From Paenalcaligenes sp050487225 (GTDB lineage Bacteria > Pseudomonadota > Gammaproteobacteria > Burkholderiales > Burkholderiaceae_B): 64,000 nucleotides of DNA. The position numbers and the translations under genes were made by a program. Each line of letters starts with the position of its first letter. The stretch's first letter is position 1. This document shows positions 35,018 to 44,689 of the stretch, in pieces. Under the pieces are notes generated by a model. It did no database searches, was not told the DNA's origin, and saw nothing but the letters and a program-made list of their open reading frames with translations. Where the stretch lies: the NCBI RefSeq assembly GCF_050487225.1, contig NZ_JBKQGY010000001.1, positions 186,001 through 250,000 of the forward strand. The letters are read 5' to 3'.

Positions 35018-36303
35018 CCTCTGCCGTTACCCCTTTTGCTCATCAAGCCCCACTGGCTGTAGGTGCACAGAGTAGACGTCCAACTCGTGCCGTACCTGTT
35101 ACTTGGAACGATAAGCAGGTGGTGATTGGTGGTGGAGCACCGGTTGTGGTGCAATCCATGACCAATACGGATACCGCCCACGCGATTGAAACCGCCATAC
35201 AAGTTAAAGAGCTGGCCTTGGCGGGTTCTGAGATGGTGCGCATCACGGTGAACTCCCCCGAAGCGGCACGTGAGGTGCCAGCGATTCGCGAGCAATTAGA
35301 TCGCATGGGGATGAATGTGCCGTTAGTGGGGGACTTTCACTTTAATGGCCATAAGCTGCTGACAGACTACCCAGAGTGCGCTCAAGCGCTCTCTAAGTAC
35401 CGTATTAATCCGGGCAATATGGGTGGTGGAAAACGCCGTGACGATAACTTTGCACGCATGATTGAAGTTGCGTGCCGTTACGAAAAACCTGTGCGTATTG
35501 GGGTGAATTGGGGCAGTCTAGATCATGATCTGATGGCCCGAATGATGGATGACAATAGTCGTCAATCTACGCCATGGGAAGCGCAAGCGGTAATGCGTGA
35601 TGCACTGGTGATTTCGGCCATCAGTAATGCGCGCCGCGCCGAAGAGCTGGGGTTGTCACCAAATGCGATTGTGCTGTCGTGCAAAGTGAGCCATGTACAA
35701 GATTTGATTACGGTATATAAAGACTTGTCTCAGCGCTGTGATTACCCCTTGCATTTGGGGTTGACCGAAGCGGGGATGGGCAGCAAAGGTATCGTGGCTT
35801 CTACCGCTGCGTTATCGGTATTGTTACAGCAAGGCATAGGCGATACCATACGTATTTCGTTGACCCCCGAGCCGGGTGGTGACCGTAGTCGTGAAGTGGT
35901 GGTAGCGCAGGAAATTCTACAAACCATGGGCCTACGAGCCTTTACTCCTATGGTGGTGGCCTGTCCTGGTTGTGGTCGTACGAGTAGTACGGTATTCCAA
36001 GAGTTGGCCGATGACATTCAGCGCTTCTTGCGTGAACAAATGCCCGTTTGGCGTCAGCAGTATCCTGGCGTAGAAAGCATGAATGTGGCGGTGATGGGAT
36101 GTGTGGTCAACGGGCCAGGTGAAAGTCGCCATGCAGATATAGGCATTAGCTTGCCAGGTACGGGGGAAGTCCCATCGGCACCGGTCTATCTGGATGGTGA
36201 GCGAGTAGTGACATTGAAGGGCGATACGATTGCCAAAGAGTTTCAAGGCATTGTGCTGGACTACGTTCAGCGTCGCTATGGTAATAAACAAGCGCAGCAA
36301 TAA
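35014..36303 (+). CDS. ispG: 4-hydroxy-3-methylbut-2-en-1-yl diphosphate synthase
   Basis: IspG (GcpE) carries out the penultimate step of the MEP isoprenoid pathway using a 4Fe-4S cluster. Cluster ligands visible are C317 and C320 in CPGCGRTSS and C363 in GCVVNGPGE, with the fourth ligand expected at E370. VVQSMTNTDT and DFHFNGHKLL mark the TIM-barrel. The ATG at 35014 makes an ATGA overlap with the rodZ-like stop and gives 429 residues, longer than the E. coli protein, as usual in betaproteobacteria. Confidence 0.96.
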   Translation: MTSAVTPFAHQAPLAVGAQSRRPTRAVPVTWNDKQVVIGGGAPVVVQSMTNTDTAHAIETAIQVKELALAGSEMVRITVNSPEAAREVPAIREQLDRMGMNVPLVGDFHFNGHKLLTDYPECAQALSKYRINPGNMGGGKRRDDNFARMIEVACRYEKPVRIGVNWGSLDHDLMARMMDDNSRQSTPWEAQAVMRDALVISAISNARRAEELGLSPNAIVLSCKVSHVQDLITVYKDLSQRCDYPLHLGLTEAGMGSKGIVASTAALSVLLQQGIGDTIRISLTPEPGGDRSREVVVAQEILQTMGLRAFTPMVVACPGCGRTSSTVFQELADDIQRFLREQMPVWRQQYPGVESMNVAVMGCVVNGPGESRHADIGISLPGTGEVPSAPVYLDGERVVTLKGDTIAKEFQGIVLDYVQRRYGNKQAQQ

Positions 36304-36336
36304 TACTGTGCAGGTTCAATACAAAAAAGTAGAGTT

Positions 36337-37620
36337 ATGACGCAGTCGTTTCAAAAGCTTCGTGCCTTAACAGGTATGAAAGACATTCTTCCCGATACCA
36401 GTTGGCAGTGGGAACAGCTAGAAGAAACCGTACGCCAGTGGTTGGCCAGTTATGGCTACCGCAATATGCGTACTCCTGTGCTGGAGCATACGCAGCTGTT
36501 TAGTCGTGGTATTGGCGAAGTAACCGATATCGTAGAAAAGGAAATGTATTCCTTTACCGACTCGTTAAATGGCGATTTGCTCACCATGCGCCCTGAGTTC
36601 ACAGCAGGGATGGTGCGCGCCAGTATTGAACATAATTTGTTGTACGACCGTCCGCATCGTGTGTATGCGATGGGGCCAGTATTTAGGCATGAGCGCCCAC
36701 AGCGCGGTCGTTACCGCCAGTTCCACCAAATTGACGTAGAAGCCTTGGGTTTGCCCGGCCCTGATGTGGATGCCGAGCTGATCATTATGCTGAATCGTTT
36801 GTGGAAGATTCTAGGGCTTAAAGACATACGTCTGGAAATCAACTCGTTGGGTCAAGCCGAAGAACGTGCTGCGCACCGCGAGGCGTTGATCAAGTATCTG
36901 GAAGAGCATAAATCTATTCTGGATGAAGAAGCGCAACGACGCATGTACAGCAATCCTTTGCGTGTACTGGATACGAAGAATCCAGCGATGCAAGAAATGG
37001 CTAACAATGCGCCTAAGCTGTTTGATTACTTGGGTGAAGAGTCGTTGGCTCACTACCAAGGCGTCTGCCAGCGTTTGGATGATGCCGGTATTGCCTACAC
37101 GCTGAATCCTCGTTTGGTGCGTGGTTTGGACTATTACAACCTAACGGTATTCGAGTGGATTACCGATCGCTTAGGTGCTCAGGGCACGGTATGTGGTGGT
37201 GGTAGATACGACGGCTTGATTCCTTTGTTAGGTGGTAAACCTGCACCTGCGGTGGGTTTTGCTATTGGTATGGAGCGTCTGCTGGATCTGTGCGAGCAAG
37301 AGGCTAATCAAACTGAACAAAGCGAATGTGATGTGTACATGGTGCACCAAGGCGATGCCGCACAACGCCACGCCAGCTTGTTGGCCGAGCAATTGCGCGA
37401 TGTAGGCTTGCGGGTGATCGTGCATGCAGGTTCGTCAGGCTTTAAATCGCAGTTCAAACGTGCCGATGCAAGCGGTGCGTACGTAGCAGTGATTCTGGGT
37501 GAAAACGAATTGGCTACACGTACAGCAAGCGTGAAGTGGCTGCGTCTGGAAGACGACGAAGCACAACAGCAAAGCGTGGCATTCGATCAATTGGCAACGG
37601 TTTTAACAACGAAGGTATAA
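36337..37620 (+). CDS. hisS: Histidyl-tRNA synthetase
   Basis: HisRS charges tRNA-His. Class II motifs are present: MRPEFTAGMVR, the motif 2 segment FRHERPQRGRYRQFHQ, the histidine loops LVRGLDYYNLTVFE and VCGGGRYDGLI, and motif 3 GFAIGMERLL. A C-terminal anticodon-binding domain completes 427 residues. It lies 33 bases after ispG in the common ispG-hisS-yfgM-bamB-der order. The paralogue hisZ is at 45.7 kb; this copy has the complete C-terminal domain. Confidence 0.97.
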   Translation: MTQSFQKLRALTGMKDILPDTSWQWEQLEETVRQWLASYGYRNMRTPVLEHTQLFSRGIGEVTDIVEKEMYSFTDSLNGDLLTMRPEFTAGMVRASIEHNLLYDRPHRVYAMGPVFRHERPQRGRYRQFHQIDVEALGLPGPDVDAELIIMLNRLWKILGLKDIRLEINSLGQAEERAAHREALIKYLEEHKSILDEEAQRRMYSNPLRVLDTKNPAMQEMANNAPKLFDYLGEESLAHYQGVCQRLDDAGIAYTLNPRLVRGLDYYNLTVFEWITDRLGAQGTVCGGGRYDGLIPLLGGKPAPAVGFAIGMERLLDLCEQEANQTEQSECDVYMVHQGDAAQRHASLLAEQLRDVGLRVIVHAGSSGFKSQFKRADASGAYVAVILGENELATRTASVKWLRLEDDEAQQQSVAFDQLATVLTTKV

Positions 37621-37627
37621 ACACGAC

Positions 37628-38266
37628 ATGGCTTACGATCTGGAAGAACAGGAAAAGCTGGACGCGATTAAAGACTGGTGGACGCGCTACGGTACATTGT
37701 GCGTAGTTCTCGCCTTCGTGGTGTTGGCTGGTATTTTGGGCTGGCGCGGCTGGCAGTGGTATCAGACTCATCAAAACACGCAAGCCATGGGGTATTACGA
37801 AGCGCTAGAAGCCGCAAGCACCATGAGCGGTGAAGAAGCTGATGCACGTCTTGTGGCTGCTAGTGCGACATTGCGTTCAGATTTCCCTAAATCGGGTTAT
37901 GCCAGTCGTGGCGCGTTGGTAGCGGCATGGGCTCTGCAAGAGCGTGGTAATGTCGACGGTGCGCGTGAGCAGTTAGAGTGGTTGATTCAACAAGGTTCCG
38001 ATCCTGCAATGAAAGCGGTGGCTAGACTGCGCTTGGCGGGTTTGTTATTGGAACAAAAGAATTTCGATGCGGCTTTGGCGCAGTTGAATAACCCACCAGC
38101 GGGTTTTGCTGGTTTATATGCCGACCGAAAAGGCGACATATTGTTTGCACAAGATAAAGTGGCTGAAGCGCGTGCTGCATGGCAAGAGGCGTTGGGCTTG
38201 CTGAAAGGTGATGCGGTTGAGCAATTGGTACAACTGAAAATTGACGCAGTCGGAGAGCAACAATAA
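37628..38266 (+). CDS. yfgM: YfgM-like TPR membrane protein (SecYEG ancillary subunit)
   Basis: YfgM is a single-pass inner membrane protein with a periplasmic TPR domain that works with PpiD at the Sec translocon in E. coli. Here DLEEQEKLDAIKDWWTRYG precedes a transmembrane helix (about 23-41), and TPR-like helices fill the remaining 212 residues. It starts 7 bases after hisS and overlaps bamB by one base (TAATG). The assignment rests on topology and gene order. Confidence 0.9.
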   Translation: MAYDLEEQEKLDAIKDWWTRYGTLCVVLAFVVLAGILGWRGWQWYQTHQNTQAMGYYEALEAASTMSGEEADARLVAASATLRSDFPKSGYASRGALVAAWALQERGNVDGAREQLEWLIQQGSDPAMKAVARLRLAGLLLEQKNFDAALAQLNNPPAGFAGLYADRKGDILFAQDKVAEARAAWQEALGLLKGDAVEQLVQLKIDAVGEQQ

Positions 38267-39414
38267 TGGCTAAACATGTGTTTAAACGTTCAGTAGTTGC
38301 CATGGCCGTAGTGCTAGGTCTAGGCGTGTTGACAGCGTGCTCAAGCAGCAACCCACGCTTTGATCCTGTACCGTTGACTGATTTTCAGCCAGAAGTACAA
38401 GCCAACGTGCGTTGGTCTACCTCAGTAGGTAGTGGCGGTGGATACGGCTTTGCACCAATGGTGCTGGGCTCAAACGTCTACGCGGCAACGCCTTCTGGTG
38501 CGGTGACTAAGGTGGATGTGTCTACCGGCAGACCGGTATGGAGCACAAATGTAGACAAGCGTTTGAGCGCTGGTGTGGGGGCAGATGGTCGCTTGGTCGT
38601 AGTGGCCGCCAATGACGGCACTGTGATTGCTCTGGATGACCAGGGGCAGGAGCAGTGGCGTGCTCAAGCCGCTAGCGAAGTAAACGTGCCACCCGCAGTG
38701 GGCTACGGTGTAGTGGTAGTGCGCAGTAGTGATTACCGCTTGCAAGCCTTTGATGCGAAAAACGGTGAGCTGCTATGGAGCGTACAGCGCCCCGGCCCCG
38801 CATTGGCATTGAAAACCAGCATTCAGATGGACATCGTGGACGGCATGTTGATTGCCGGTATGCCTAACGGCCGAGTGATGGCGATTGATCTGGGTACAGG
38901 GGCTGTGCAATGGGAAGGTACCGTAGCCGTATCCAAAGGCGCAACCGACCTAGAACGTATTATTGATGTGGTAGGTTTGCCGCTGATTCGTGGCCCATTG
39001 TTGTGCGCTGCAGCCTATCAAGGTCGTATTGTGTGCTTCGATGTGTCCAAAGGTGGTGTGCCAGTATGGTCTCGCGACTTCTCTACCAGTGTAGGGATCG
39101 CGGCTGACGATAGGTTTGTATACGCTGCAAACAGACATGATGTGCTGAGTGGGTTCAGCATGATGGACGGGACGTCACTGTGGAGCCAAGAAGGGCTGCG
39201 CAACCGCCGCTTGTCAGCACCTGCAGTGGTGCCTGAAGCCGTGGTAGTGGGTGACTCCGAAGGCTACGTGCATTTGTTATCCCGCTCAGATGGGCGCTTC
39301 CTGGGACGCGTAAGCGTCGGTGGTGGTGCAATTACTTCTCCGTTGGTGGCTACTGATCGCGGTGTGATCGTGCAGACTGGCAACGGTAATTTATTATTGG
39401 TTGGTGTCAATTGA
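38266..39414 (+). CDS. bamB: Outer membrane protein assembly factor BamB (lipoprotein)
   Basis: BamB is a lipoprotein of the BAM complex that inserts beta-barrels into the outer membrane. A lipoprotein signal with lipobox LTAC and acylated C25 opens the protein; the rest is an eight-bladed PQQ-type beta-propeller with repeated W-S/T and G-R/K-L turns (for example STGRPVWS, KNGELLWS, GTGAVQWEG). It has 382 residues. The end overlaps the der start (TTGA). Confidence 0.95.
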   Translation: MAKHVFKRSVVAMAVVLGLGVLTACSSSNPRFDPVPLTDFQPEVQANVRWSTSVGSGGGYGFAPMVLGSNVYAATPSGAVTKVDVSTGRPVWSTNVDKRLSAGVGADGRLVVVAANDGTVIALDDQGQEQWRAQAASEVNVPPAVGYGVVVVRSSDYRLQAFDAKNGELLWSVQRPGPALALKTSIQMDIVDGMLIAGMPNGRVMAIDLGTGAVQWEGTVAVSKGATDLERIIDVVGLPLIRGPLLCAAAYQGRIVCFDVSKGGVPVWSRDFSTSVGIAADDRFVYAANRHDVLSGFSMMDGTSLWSQEGLRNRRLSAPAVVPEAVVVGDSEGYVHLLSRSDGRFLGRVSVGGGAITSPLVATDRGVIVQTGNGNLLLVGVN

Positions 39415-40793
39415 GCAAGATTGCTTTCAAGCCGGTGGTGACGCTGGTAGGGCGGGCAAACGTGGGTAAATCCACGTTATTTAACCGCCTTACACGCTCC
39501 CGTCAGGCGTTGGTGGCGGATTTCCCAGGGCTGACGCGCGATCGCCATTATGGCGAGGGCAGAATGGGATCACGTCCTTATTTGGTGGTGGATACAGGTG
39601 GTTTTGAGCCTGTGGCCAAAGAAGGTGTGGTGCGTGAAATGGCACGTCAAACACATCAGGCCATTATTGAGTCCGATGTGGTGATTTTCTTGGTCGATGC
39701 TCGTGAGGGCATTAATAGACTAGATTACGATATTGCCAACTTACTGCGCCGCTCTGGTAGACCCGTTATTTTGGCGGTGAATAAGGCTGAAGGCATGCGT
39801 CATAGCGCTGCCGTGGCAGACTTCTTTGAGCTGGGTCTGGGTGAGGCGCGAATGATTTCTGCGTCGCACGGTGATGGGGTGATGGACCTTATCGAGACAG
39901 CCTTGGCGGAAGTGCCTGAGCCCGAGCTAGAGCCAGAGATCGAAGAGGAATTCGATCCCGATGCGCCAGAAACAGAAATTAAGCACCGTATCAAACTGGC
40001 GATTGTGGGTAGACCCAACGTAGGTAAATCGACGTTCATCAACAGCTTGATGGGTGAAGAGCGCGTGATTGCGTTTGATATGCCGGGTACGACACGGGAT
40101 GCTATCGAAATTGAATTCGAGCACGGTGGTGTGCCTTATACGCTGATTGATACAGCAGGTTTGCGACGCAAAGGCAAAGTGTTTGAAACCATCGAGAAGT
40201 TCTCGGTGATTAAAACCTTGCAAGCGATTGAAGCATGTAACGTCGTGCTCTTGATGCTTGATGCGCAAACCGAAATTTCGGATCAAGATGCCAGCATTGC
40301 CGGTTTTATTCAAGAAACAGGCCGTGCTCTGGTGATCGGTATCAATAAGTGGGACGACCTAGACAGCTACAAGCGTGAGTGGGTGCAGCGTGAATTTGAG
40401 CGCAAATTGCACTTTCTGAACTTCGCTAAGACACATACGATGTCGGCATTGAAAGGGCAGGGTATACGTCCGGTAATGAAGTCGGTGCGTGAGGCGCACG
40501 GTGCGGCATTCCGACGCTTGTCTACACCAAAACTGACACGTGTCTTGCATGCAGCGGTAGAACAGCAACAGCCGCCACGTAAAGGTATTTTCCGCCCCAA
40601 ACTGCGCTATGCTCACCAAGGGGGGCAGAACCCACCTTTGATCGTTATTCATGGTAGCGGTTTAGAAGGCGTATCGGACTCTTACCGACGCTACCTTGAG
40701 GGACGTTTTCGTGAAGCATTTGACTTGCAGGGTACGCCATTGCGTATTGACCTGAAGTCATCACACAACCCTTATGTGCAGGATAAAAAGTGA
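39411..40793 (+). CDS. der: Ribosome biogenesis GTPase Der (EngA)
   Basis: Der has two GTPase domains and helps mature the 50S subunit. G1 motifs are GRANVGKST at 14-22 and GRPNVGKST at 200-208, with DFPGLTRD and DMPGTTRD as G3, NKAE and NKWD as G4, and a C-terminal KH-like domain. An acidic linker (EPELEPEIEEEFDPD) joins the G domains. The start is a TTG overlapping the bamB stop by 4 bases; SKIAFKPVVTLVGR begins at the right place. It has 460 residues. Confidence 0.96.
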   Translation: MSKIAFKPVVTLVGRANVGKSTLFNRLTRSRQALVADFPGLTRDRHYGEGRMGSRPYLVVDTGGFEPVAKEGVVREMARQTHQAIIESDVVIFLVDAREGINRLDYDIANLLRRSGRPVILAVNKAEGMRHSAAVADFFELGLGEARMISASHGDGVMDLIETALAEVPEPELEPEIEEEFDPDAPETEIKHRIKLAIVGRPNVGKSTFINSLMGEERVIAFDMPGTTRDAIEIEFEHGGVPYTLIDTAGLRRKGKVFETIEKFSVIKTLQAIEACNVVLLMLDAQTEISDQDASIAGFIQETGRALVIGINKWDDLDSYKREWVQREFERKLHFLNFAKTHTMSALKGQGIRPVMKSVREAHGAAFRRLSTPKLTRVLHAAVEQQQPPRKGIFRPKLRYAHQGGQNPPLIVIHGSGLEGVSDSYRRYLEGRFREAFDLQGTPLRIDLKSSHNPYVQDKK

Positions 40794-41875
40794 GCCGTTT
40801 CTGGAGTGACCACGTTAATAGCTTGCAGCCTTATGTACCAGGCGAGCAGCTTGCCATCGATAACCTAATCAAGCTAAATACCAACGAGCATCCTTATGGG
40901 CCATCGCCTAAAGCGATTGCTGCCATTAATCAGGCTGCTAATGACAGCCTGCGTTTGTATCCTAGCTATGATGCTAAGGGCCTGCGTCAAAGTATTGCTC
41001 GTTTGCATCATCTGGATATGGGCAATGTGTTTGTTGGTAATGGCTCAGATGAAATTCTGGCGCATATTTTCAGTGGTTTGTTCCTACGCGGTGGTCGTCC
41101 GTTGCTGCTGCCTGATATCAGCTACAGCTTCTACCGCACATACTGCCGCTACTATCAGGTGCCCTTTGAGATCGTGCCGCTAGCGGATGACTTCTCTATT
41201 CGCGTAGAGGACTACACCGCACCACGCGATGTAGCACCGGCTGCGATTATTTTTGCCAACCCCAATGCGCCTACAAGTTTGGCGTTAGCGTTGGGAGATA
41301 TAGAGCGTATCGTCAAAGCTAACCCGGATACCGTGGTGGTGGTAGACGAAGCGTATGTGGATTTTGGCGGACAAAGCGCATCAGGCCTGATTAAACAGTA
41401 CCCCAATGTGGTGGTAGTGCAGACGCTGTCTAAGGCTTATGCGTTAGCGGGTTTGCGTGTGGGTTTCGCCTTGGCAAGCACAGAAATCGTAGCAGGTTTA
41501 GAGCGCATTAAAGACAGCTTTAACTCCTACCCCTTGGATAGTTTGGCCTTGGCGGGTGCGCAAGCGGCTATTGATGATCAAGCGTATTTCAATGAGGTAC
41601 GTAAGGCAGTAATAGATGCACGCGACGAGCTAACTCAAGACTTGCAGGGCCTAGGTTTTACGGTGTTGCCATCAGCAGCTAACTTCGTGTTTGCGACTCA
41701 TCCAGCACACGATGCAGCGCATTTGCAACAAGAGTTAAAAAGACGTGGTATTTTGGTACGTCATTTCTCACAAAACCGTATTCAGCAGTTTTTAAGGATT
41801 ACAGTGGGAACTTTGGGTCAGTGTAAGCGTCTGACTCAAGAGCTAGCATCTATACTAGAGAACCACGTAGAGTAA
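40790..41875 (+). CDS. hisC: Histidinol-phosphate aminotransferase
   Basis: HisC is the PLP aminotransferase of histidine synthesis. KLNTNEHPYGPSP, the aspartate in VVVDEAYVDF and the PLP lysine K215 in LSKAYALAGLRVGFA are visible. The 361 residues are typical. The GTG start overlaps the der stop by 4 bases, so it is translationally coupled at the end of the hisS-to-hisC block although the other his genes are elsewhere. It could be the second hisC paralogue that many Burkholderiales carry; a substrate role in aromatic transamination is possible. Confidence 0.92.
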   Translation: MSRFWSDHVNSLQPYVPGEQLAIDNLIKLNTNEHPYGPSPKAIAAINQAANDSLRLYPSYDAKGLRQSIARLHHLDMGNVFVGNGSDEILAHIFSGLFLRGGRPLLLPDISYSFYRTYCRYYQVPFEIVPLADDFSIRVEDYTAPRDVAPAAIIFANPNAPTSLALALGDIERIVKANPDTVVVVDEAYVDFGGQSASGLIKQYPNVVVVQTLSKAYALAGLRVGFALASTEIVAGLERIKDSFNSYPLDSLALAGAQAAIDDQAYFNEVRKAVIDARDELTQDLQGLGFTVLPSAANFVFATHPAHDAAHLQQELKRRGILVRHFSQNRIQQFLRITVGTLGQCKRLTQELASILENHVE

Positions 41876-41911
41876 GCATTTGTTAAGATGCTATGGTTTG
41901 CAGGGTGCGCA

Positions 41912-41928
41912 ACAGGGTGAAACCCTGT
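41912..41928 (+). promoter_or_regulatory. Small hairpin upstream of hfq
   Basis: ACAGGGT-GAA-ACCCTGT is a perfect 7-bp stem with a 3-base loop, 37 bases after hisC. No T-run follows, so it is either a weak end signal for hisC or part of the hfq control region. Confidence 0.35.
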
Positions 41929-41982
41929 AAAGTATAGGTTTACAAGATTCAACCGAATAACAACACAATTGGAGTTTAGCCA

Positions 41983-42219
41983 ATGAGCAATAAAGGGCAA
42001 ATATTACAAGACCCATTTTTAAACGCCCTGCGTAAGGAACACATTCCTGTATCCATCTATCTGGTAAACGGCATTAAATTGCAGGGGCAAATTGAATCGT
42101 TTGATCAGTACGTAGTATTGCTGCGCAATACCGTGACTCAGATGGTTTACAAACATGCAATCTCCACTGTGGTTCCTGCTCGTCCCGTATCTCTGAAAGC
42201 GGATGACGACGCTGAATAA
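41983..42219 (+). CDS. hfq: RNA chaperone Hfq
   Basis: Hfq is the hexameric Sm-like protein that pairs small RNAs with mRNAs. The Sm1 motif LQDPFLNALRKEHIPVSIYL and the Sm2 motif YKHAISTVVPAR are intact in 78 residues; it has the short C-terminal tail usual in betaproteobacteria. GGAG is spaced 8 bases from the ATG. hfq-hflX-hflK-hflC is a conserved order. Confidence 0.97.
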   Translation: MSNKGQILQDPFLNALRKEHIPVSIYLVNGIKLQGQIESFDQYVVLLRNTVTQMVYKHAISTVVPARPVSLKADDDAE

Positions 42220-42237
42220 GTGTAGTGCCATCTTCCC

Positions 42238-42277
42238 AATACCCGCTTATCGCTACCGATGGGCGGGTATTTATTTT
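42238..42277 (+). terminator. Weak terminator or attenuator between hfq and hflX
   Basis: AATACCCGC and GCGGGTATT pair over a 16-base loop and are followed by TATTTT. It would let hfq be made in excess over the downstream genes. Confidence 0.5.
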
Positions 42278-42288
42278 GGGGATAGCCG

Positions 42289-43395
42289 ATGAATACGCTG
42301 ATTATCAGTGTGGACATGGGCGAACCAGATTATCAGGCTCATGCCGATGAGTTTGTGATGCTGGCGACTGGCGCAGGGGCAGTTATTGCCGATGTGGTGG
42401 TAGCTAAGCGCAGCAAACCAGATGCAGCCTATTTCATTGGCTCAGGCAAGGTTGAAGAAGCGGTACGGTTGGCAGAGGCTCTAGAAGTTGAGCTTATTTT
42501 GTTCGACCATCCCCTAAGTCCTGCGCAGCAGCGAAATCTAGAACGACAGTTCAATCGTCGTGTAGTAGATAGGGTATCGCTGATCTTGGATATCTTCGCC
42601 TTACGAGCACAAAGCCACGAAGGTAAGTTGCAAGTAGAGCTCGCGCAGCTACAGCACTTATCTACCCGTTTAACACGGCTGTGGACGCACTTGGAGCGTC
42701 AGCAGGGTGGTATAGGTATACGTGGGCCTGGTGAGTCTCAGCTTGAGCTGGATCGCCGTATGATCGGCGATAAAGTACGTAAGTTGCGTGAGCGGCTTGA
42801 AAAAGTGCAGCGCCAACGCGCTACACAGCGTCGAGCACGTATGCGCAGTAGTACCTTAACGGTTGCTTTGGTGGGTTACACCAACGCCGGAAAATCCACA
42901 CTTTTTAATGCATTGACGCGCGCTAATGCGTATGCAGCCGATCAGCTTTTTGCCACGCTGGATCCTACAACCCGAAAAATTTGGATTGAAGGAACTGGGC
43001 AGGTAGTGGTGTCAGACACGGTAGGCTTTATTCGTGATCTGCCCCCCGCATTGATTGCTGCGTTCCGTGCTACGCTCGAAGAAACAGTGCATGCCGATTT
43101 GCTCTTGCATGTTGTGGACGCATCCAGTCCTCAGCGTGATGAACAAATACACGAAGTACATAAAGTACTGGAAGATATTGGGGCGGCACAGATACCTCGT
43201 GTGCTGGTCTATAACAAGATCGATCAAGCGGGTTTCGAACCTAGGATCGAGCGCGATGAACATGGTAAGATTTTGCGTGTCTTTGTCAGCGCCCTTGAGC
43301 GGGTTGGGCTAGACTACTTACGCGAAGCGATTGCCGAATCAGGTCAACTTTCAGAAAGTAATGCGTTTAATGTCCAGAATTTACAACTTGAATGA
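42289..43395 (+). CDS. hflX: Ribosome-associated GTPase HflX
   Basis: HflX is a GTPase that can split stalled 70S ribosomes, notably after heat stress. The N-terminal HflX domain (about 1-180, with FIGSGKVEE and GIGIRGPGESQLELDRR) precedes a G domain with G1 GYTNAGKST at 196-204 and DTVGFIRDLP as G3. Its 368 residues are at the short end of the family. It overlaps hflK by 26 bases. Confidence 0.95.
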   Translation: MNTLIISVDMGEPDYQAHADEFVMLATGAGAVIADVVVAKRSKPDAAYFIGSGKVEEAVRLAEALEVELILFDHPLSPAQQRNLERQFNRRVVDRVSLILDIFALRAQSHEGKLQVELAQLQHLSTRLTRLWTHLERQQGGIGIRGPGESQLELDRRMIGDKVRKLRERLEKVQRQRATQRRARMRSSTLTVALVGYTNAGKSTLFNALTRANAYAADQLFATLDPTTRKIWIEGTGQVVVSDTVGFIRDLPPALIAAFRATLEETVHADLLLHVVDASSPQRDEQIHEVHKVLEDIGAAQIPRVLVYNKIDQAGFEPRIERDEHGKILRVFVSALERVGLDYLREAIAESGQLSESNAFNVQNLQLE

Positions 43396-44680
43396 TCCCG
43401 GTTGGGGGCGTAGCGGCGAGAAAAAAGGTGATCAACCTCCTCGTCGTCCTGAGTCCGGCCAAGAAGGTCCGCCAGATCTAGACGAAGTATGGCGCGATTT
43501 TAATAACCGCTTGGGTTCGGTTTTTGGTCGTAAGCAGCGTGGCGGCAATCAACCTCCAGGTGGTGGTGCGGGTGGTAATACCCCTCGCATGCCTAAAGGC
43601 TCGCCTAAAATTTTCCTAGGTCTAGGGATCGCAGCAGTCGGCTTTTGGCTGGCTAGCGGTTTCATGATCGTAGAAGAGGGGCAGGTTGCTGTAGTGACCC
43701 GTTTTGGTCAGTACACTAAAACCTTGGGCCCTGGTCTGCAATGGCGCTTGCCTAGCCCTATAGAAGAGTCTCAGGACGTGAACGTAGCGCAACTGCGTAC
43801 TATCGAACTGGGCTACAGAGGCAACTCCCGCAATAAAGTGCTACCTGAGTCACTGATGCTGACGCAGGATGAAAGTATCGTGGACGTGCAGTTCGTGGTG
43901 CAGTACCGACTGCAACCTGGTGGCGCGCCTGATTACTTGTTTAATACGGTTGCTCCAGATGACGCTGTGCGCCAAGCCGCCGAGACTGCTATGCGCGAAG
44001 TTGTGGGCCGTACGCCTATGGACTCCATCTTGTACTCGGGTCGTACCGTTGTAGCGCAAGATGTGCAGAAATTGGCGCAAAGTATTCTTGAGCTGTACAA
44101 AACGGGTATTGAGATCAGTACCGTTGCGATTCAGAACGTTCAGCCGCCAGAGCAAGTTCAGGCCGCTTTTGACGATGCTGTGAAGGCGGGTCAAGACCGT
44201 GAGCGCCTGATTAACGAAGGTAATGCGTACGCCAACAAGATTCTTCCTGAGGCACGAGGTCAAGTGTCCAGAATGATGGAAGAGGCAGAAGGGTATAAAG
44301 CACGTGTTATTGGTGATGCGCAGGGTGATTCCGCACGCTTTACCAGCGTAGAGCAAGAGTACGTCAAAGCACCAGGTGTGATGCGTGATCGTCTCTACCT
44401 GACAACCATGCAGGAGATCCTCGAGCAAACAGCCAAGGTTATGGTGGACTTACCTGCAGGCAGCAATATGTTGTATTTGCCTTTGGATAAGATCACGAGC
44501 CAAGCAGCTAAAGCAAACTCTGCGGGTTCGGTTGGTAATGGCAGTGATGCGGCAGTGTCTGCTGCAGCATCGGCAGCCACGACAACAAGCAAGCCTGTAG
44601 AAGCAGCACGTCCTGCTGCGGCAGCGGCTTCGCAAGGGGCTAATAGCTTGCCTAACCTTTACTCGCCTTATTCCCGCTAG
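43370..44680 (+). CDS. hflK: FtsH-modulating membrane protein HflK
   Basis: HflK and HflC form a membrane cage around the FtsH protease. The N-terminal part is Gly/Pro/Arg-rich, then comes one transmembrane helix (about 80-100) and a SPFH/prohibitin domain (VEEGQVAVVTRFGQY onward) with a long coiled-coil. The C-terminus is Ala/Ser-rich. I prefer the ATG at 43370 (MSRIYNLNDPGWG, 436 residues); ATG 43361 would add three residues. Both lie within the end of hflX. Confidence 0.94.
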   Translation: MSRIYNLNDPGWGRSGEKKGDQPPRRPESGQEGPPDLDEVWRDFNNRLGSVFGRKQRGGNQPPGGGAGGNTPRMPKGSPKIFLGLGIAAVGFWLASGFMIVEEGQVAVVTRFGQYTKTLGPGLQWRLPSPIEESQDVNVAQLRTIELGYRGNSRNKVLPESLMLTQDESIVDVQFVVQYRLQPGGAPDYLFNTVAPDDAVRQAAETAMREVVGRTPMDSILYSGRTVVAQDVQKLAQSILELYKTGIEISTVAIQNVQPPEQVQAAFDDAVKAGQDRERLINEGNAYANKILPEARGQVSRMMEEAEGYKARVIGDAQGDSARFTSVEQEYVKAPGVMRDRLYLTTMQEILEQTAKVMVDLPAGSNMLYLPLDKITSQAAKANSAGSVGNGSDAAVSAAASAATTTSKPVEAARPAAAAASQGANSLPNLYSPYSR

Positions 44681-44689
44681 GAGATCACA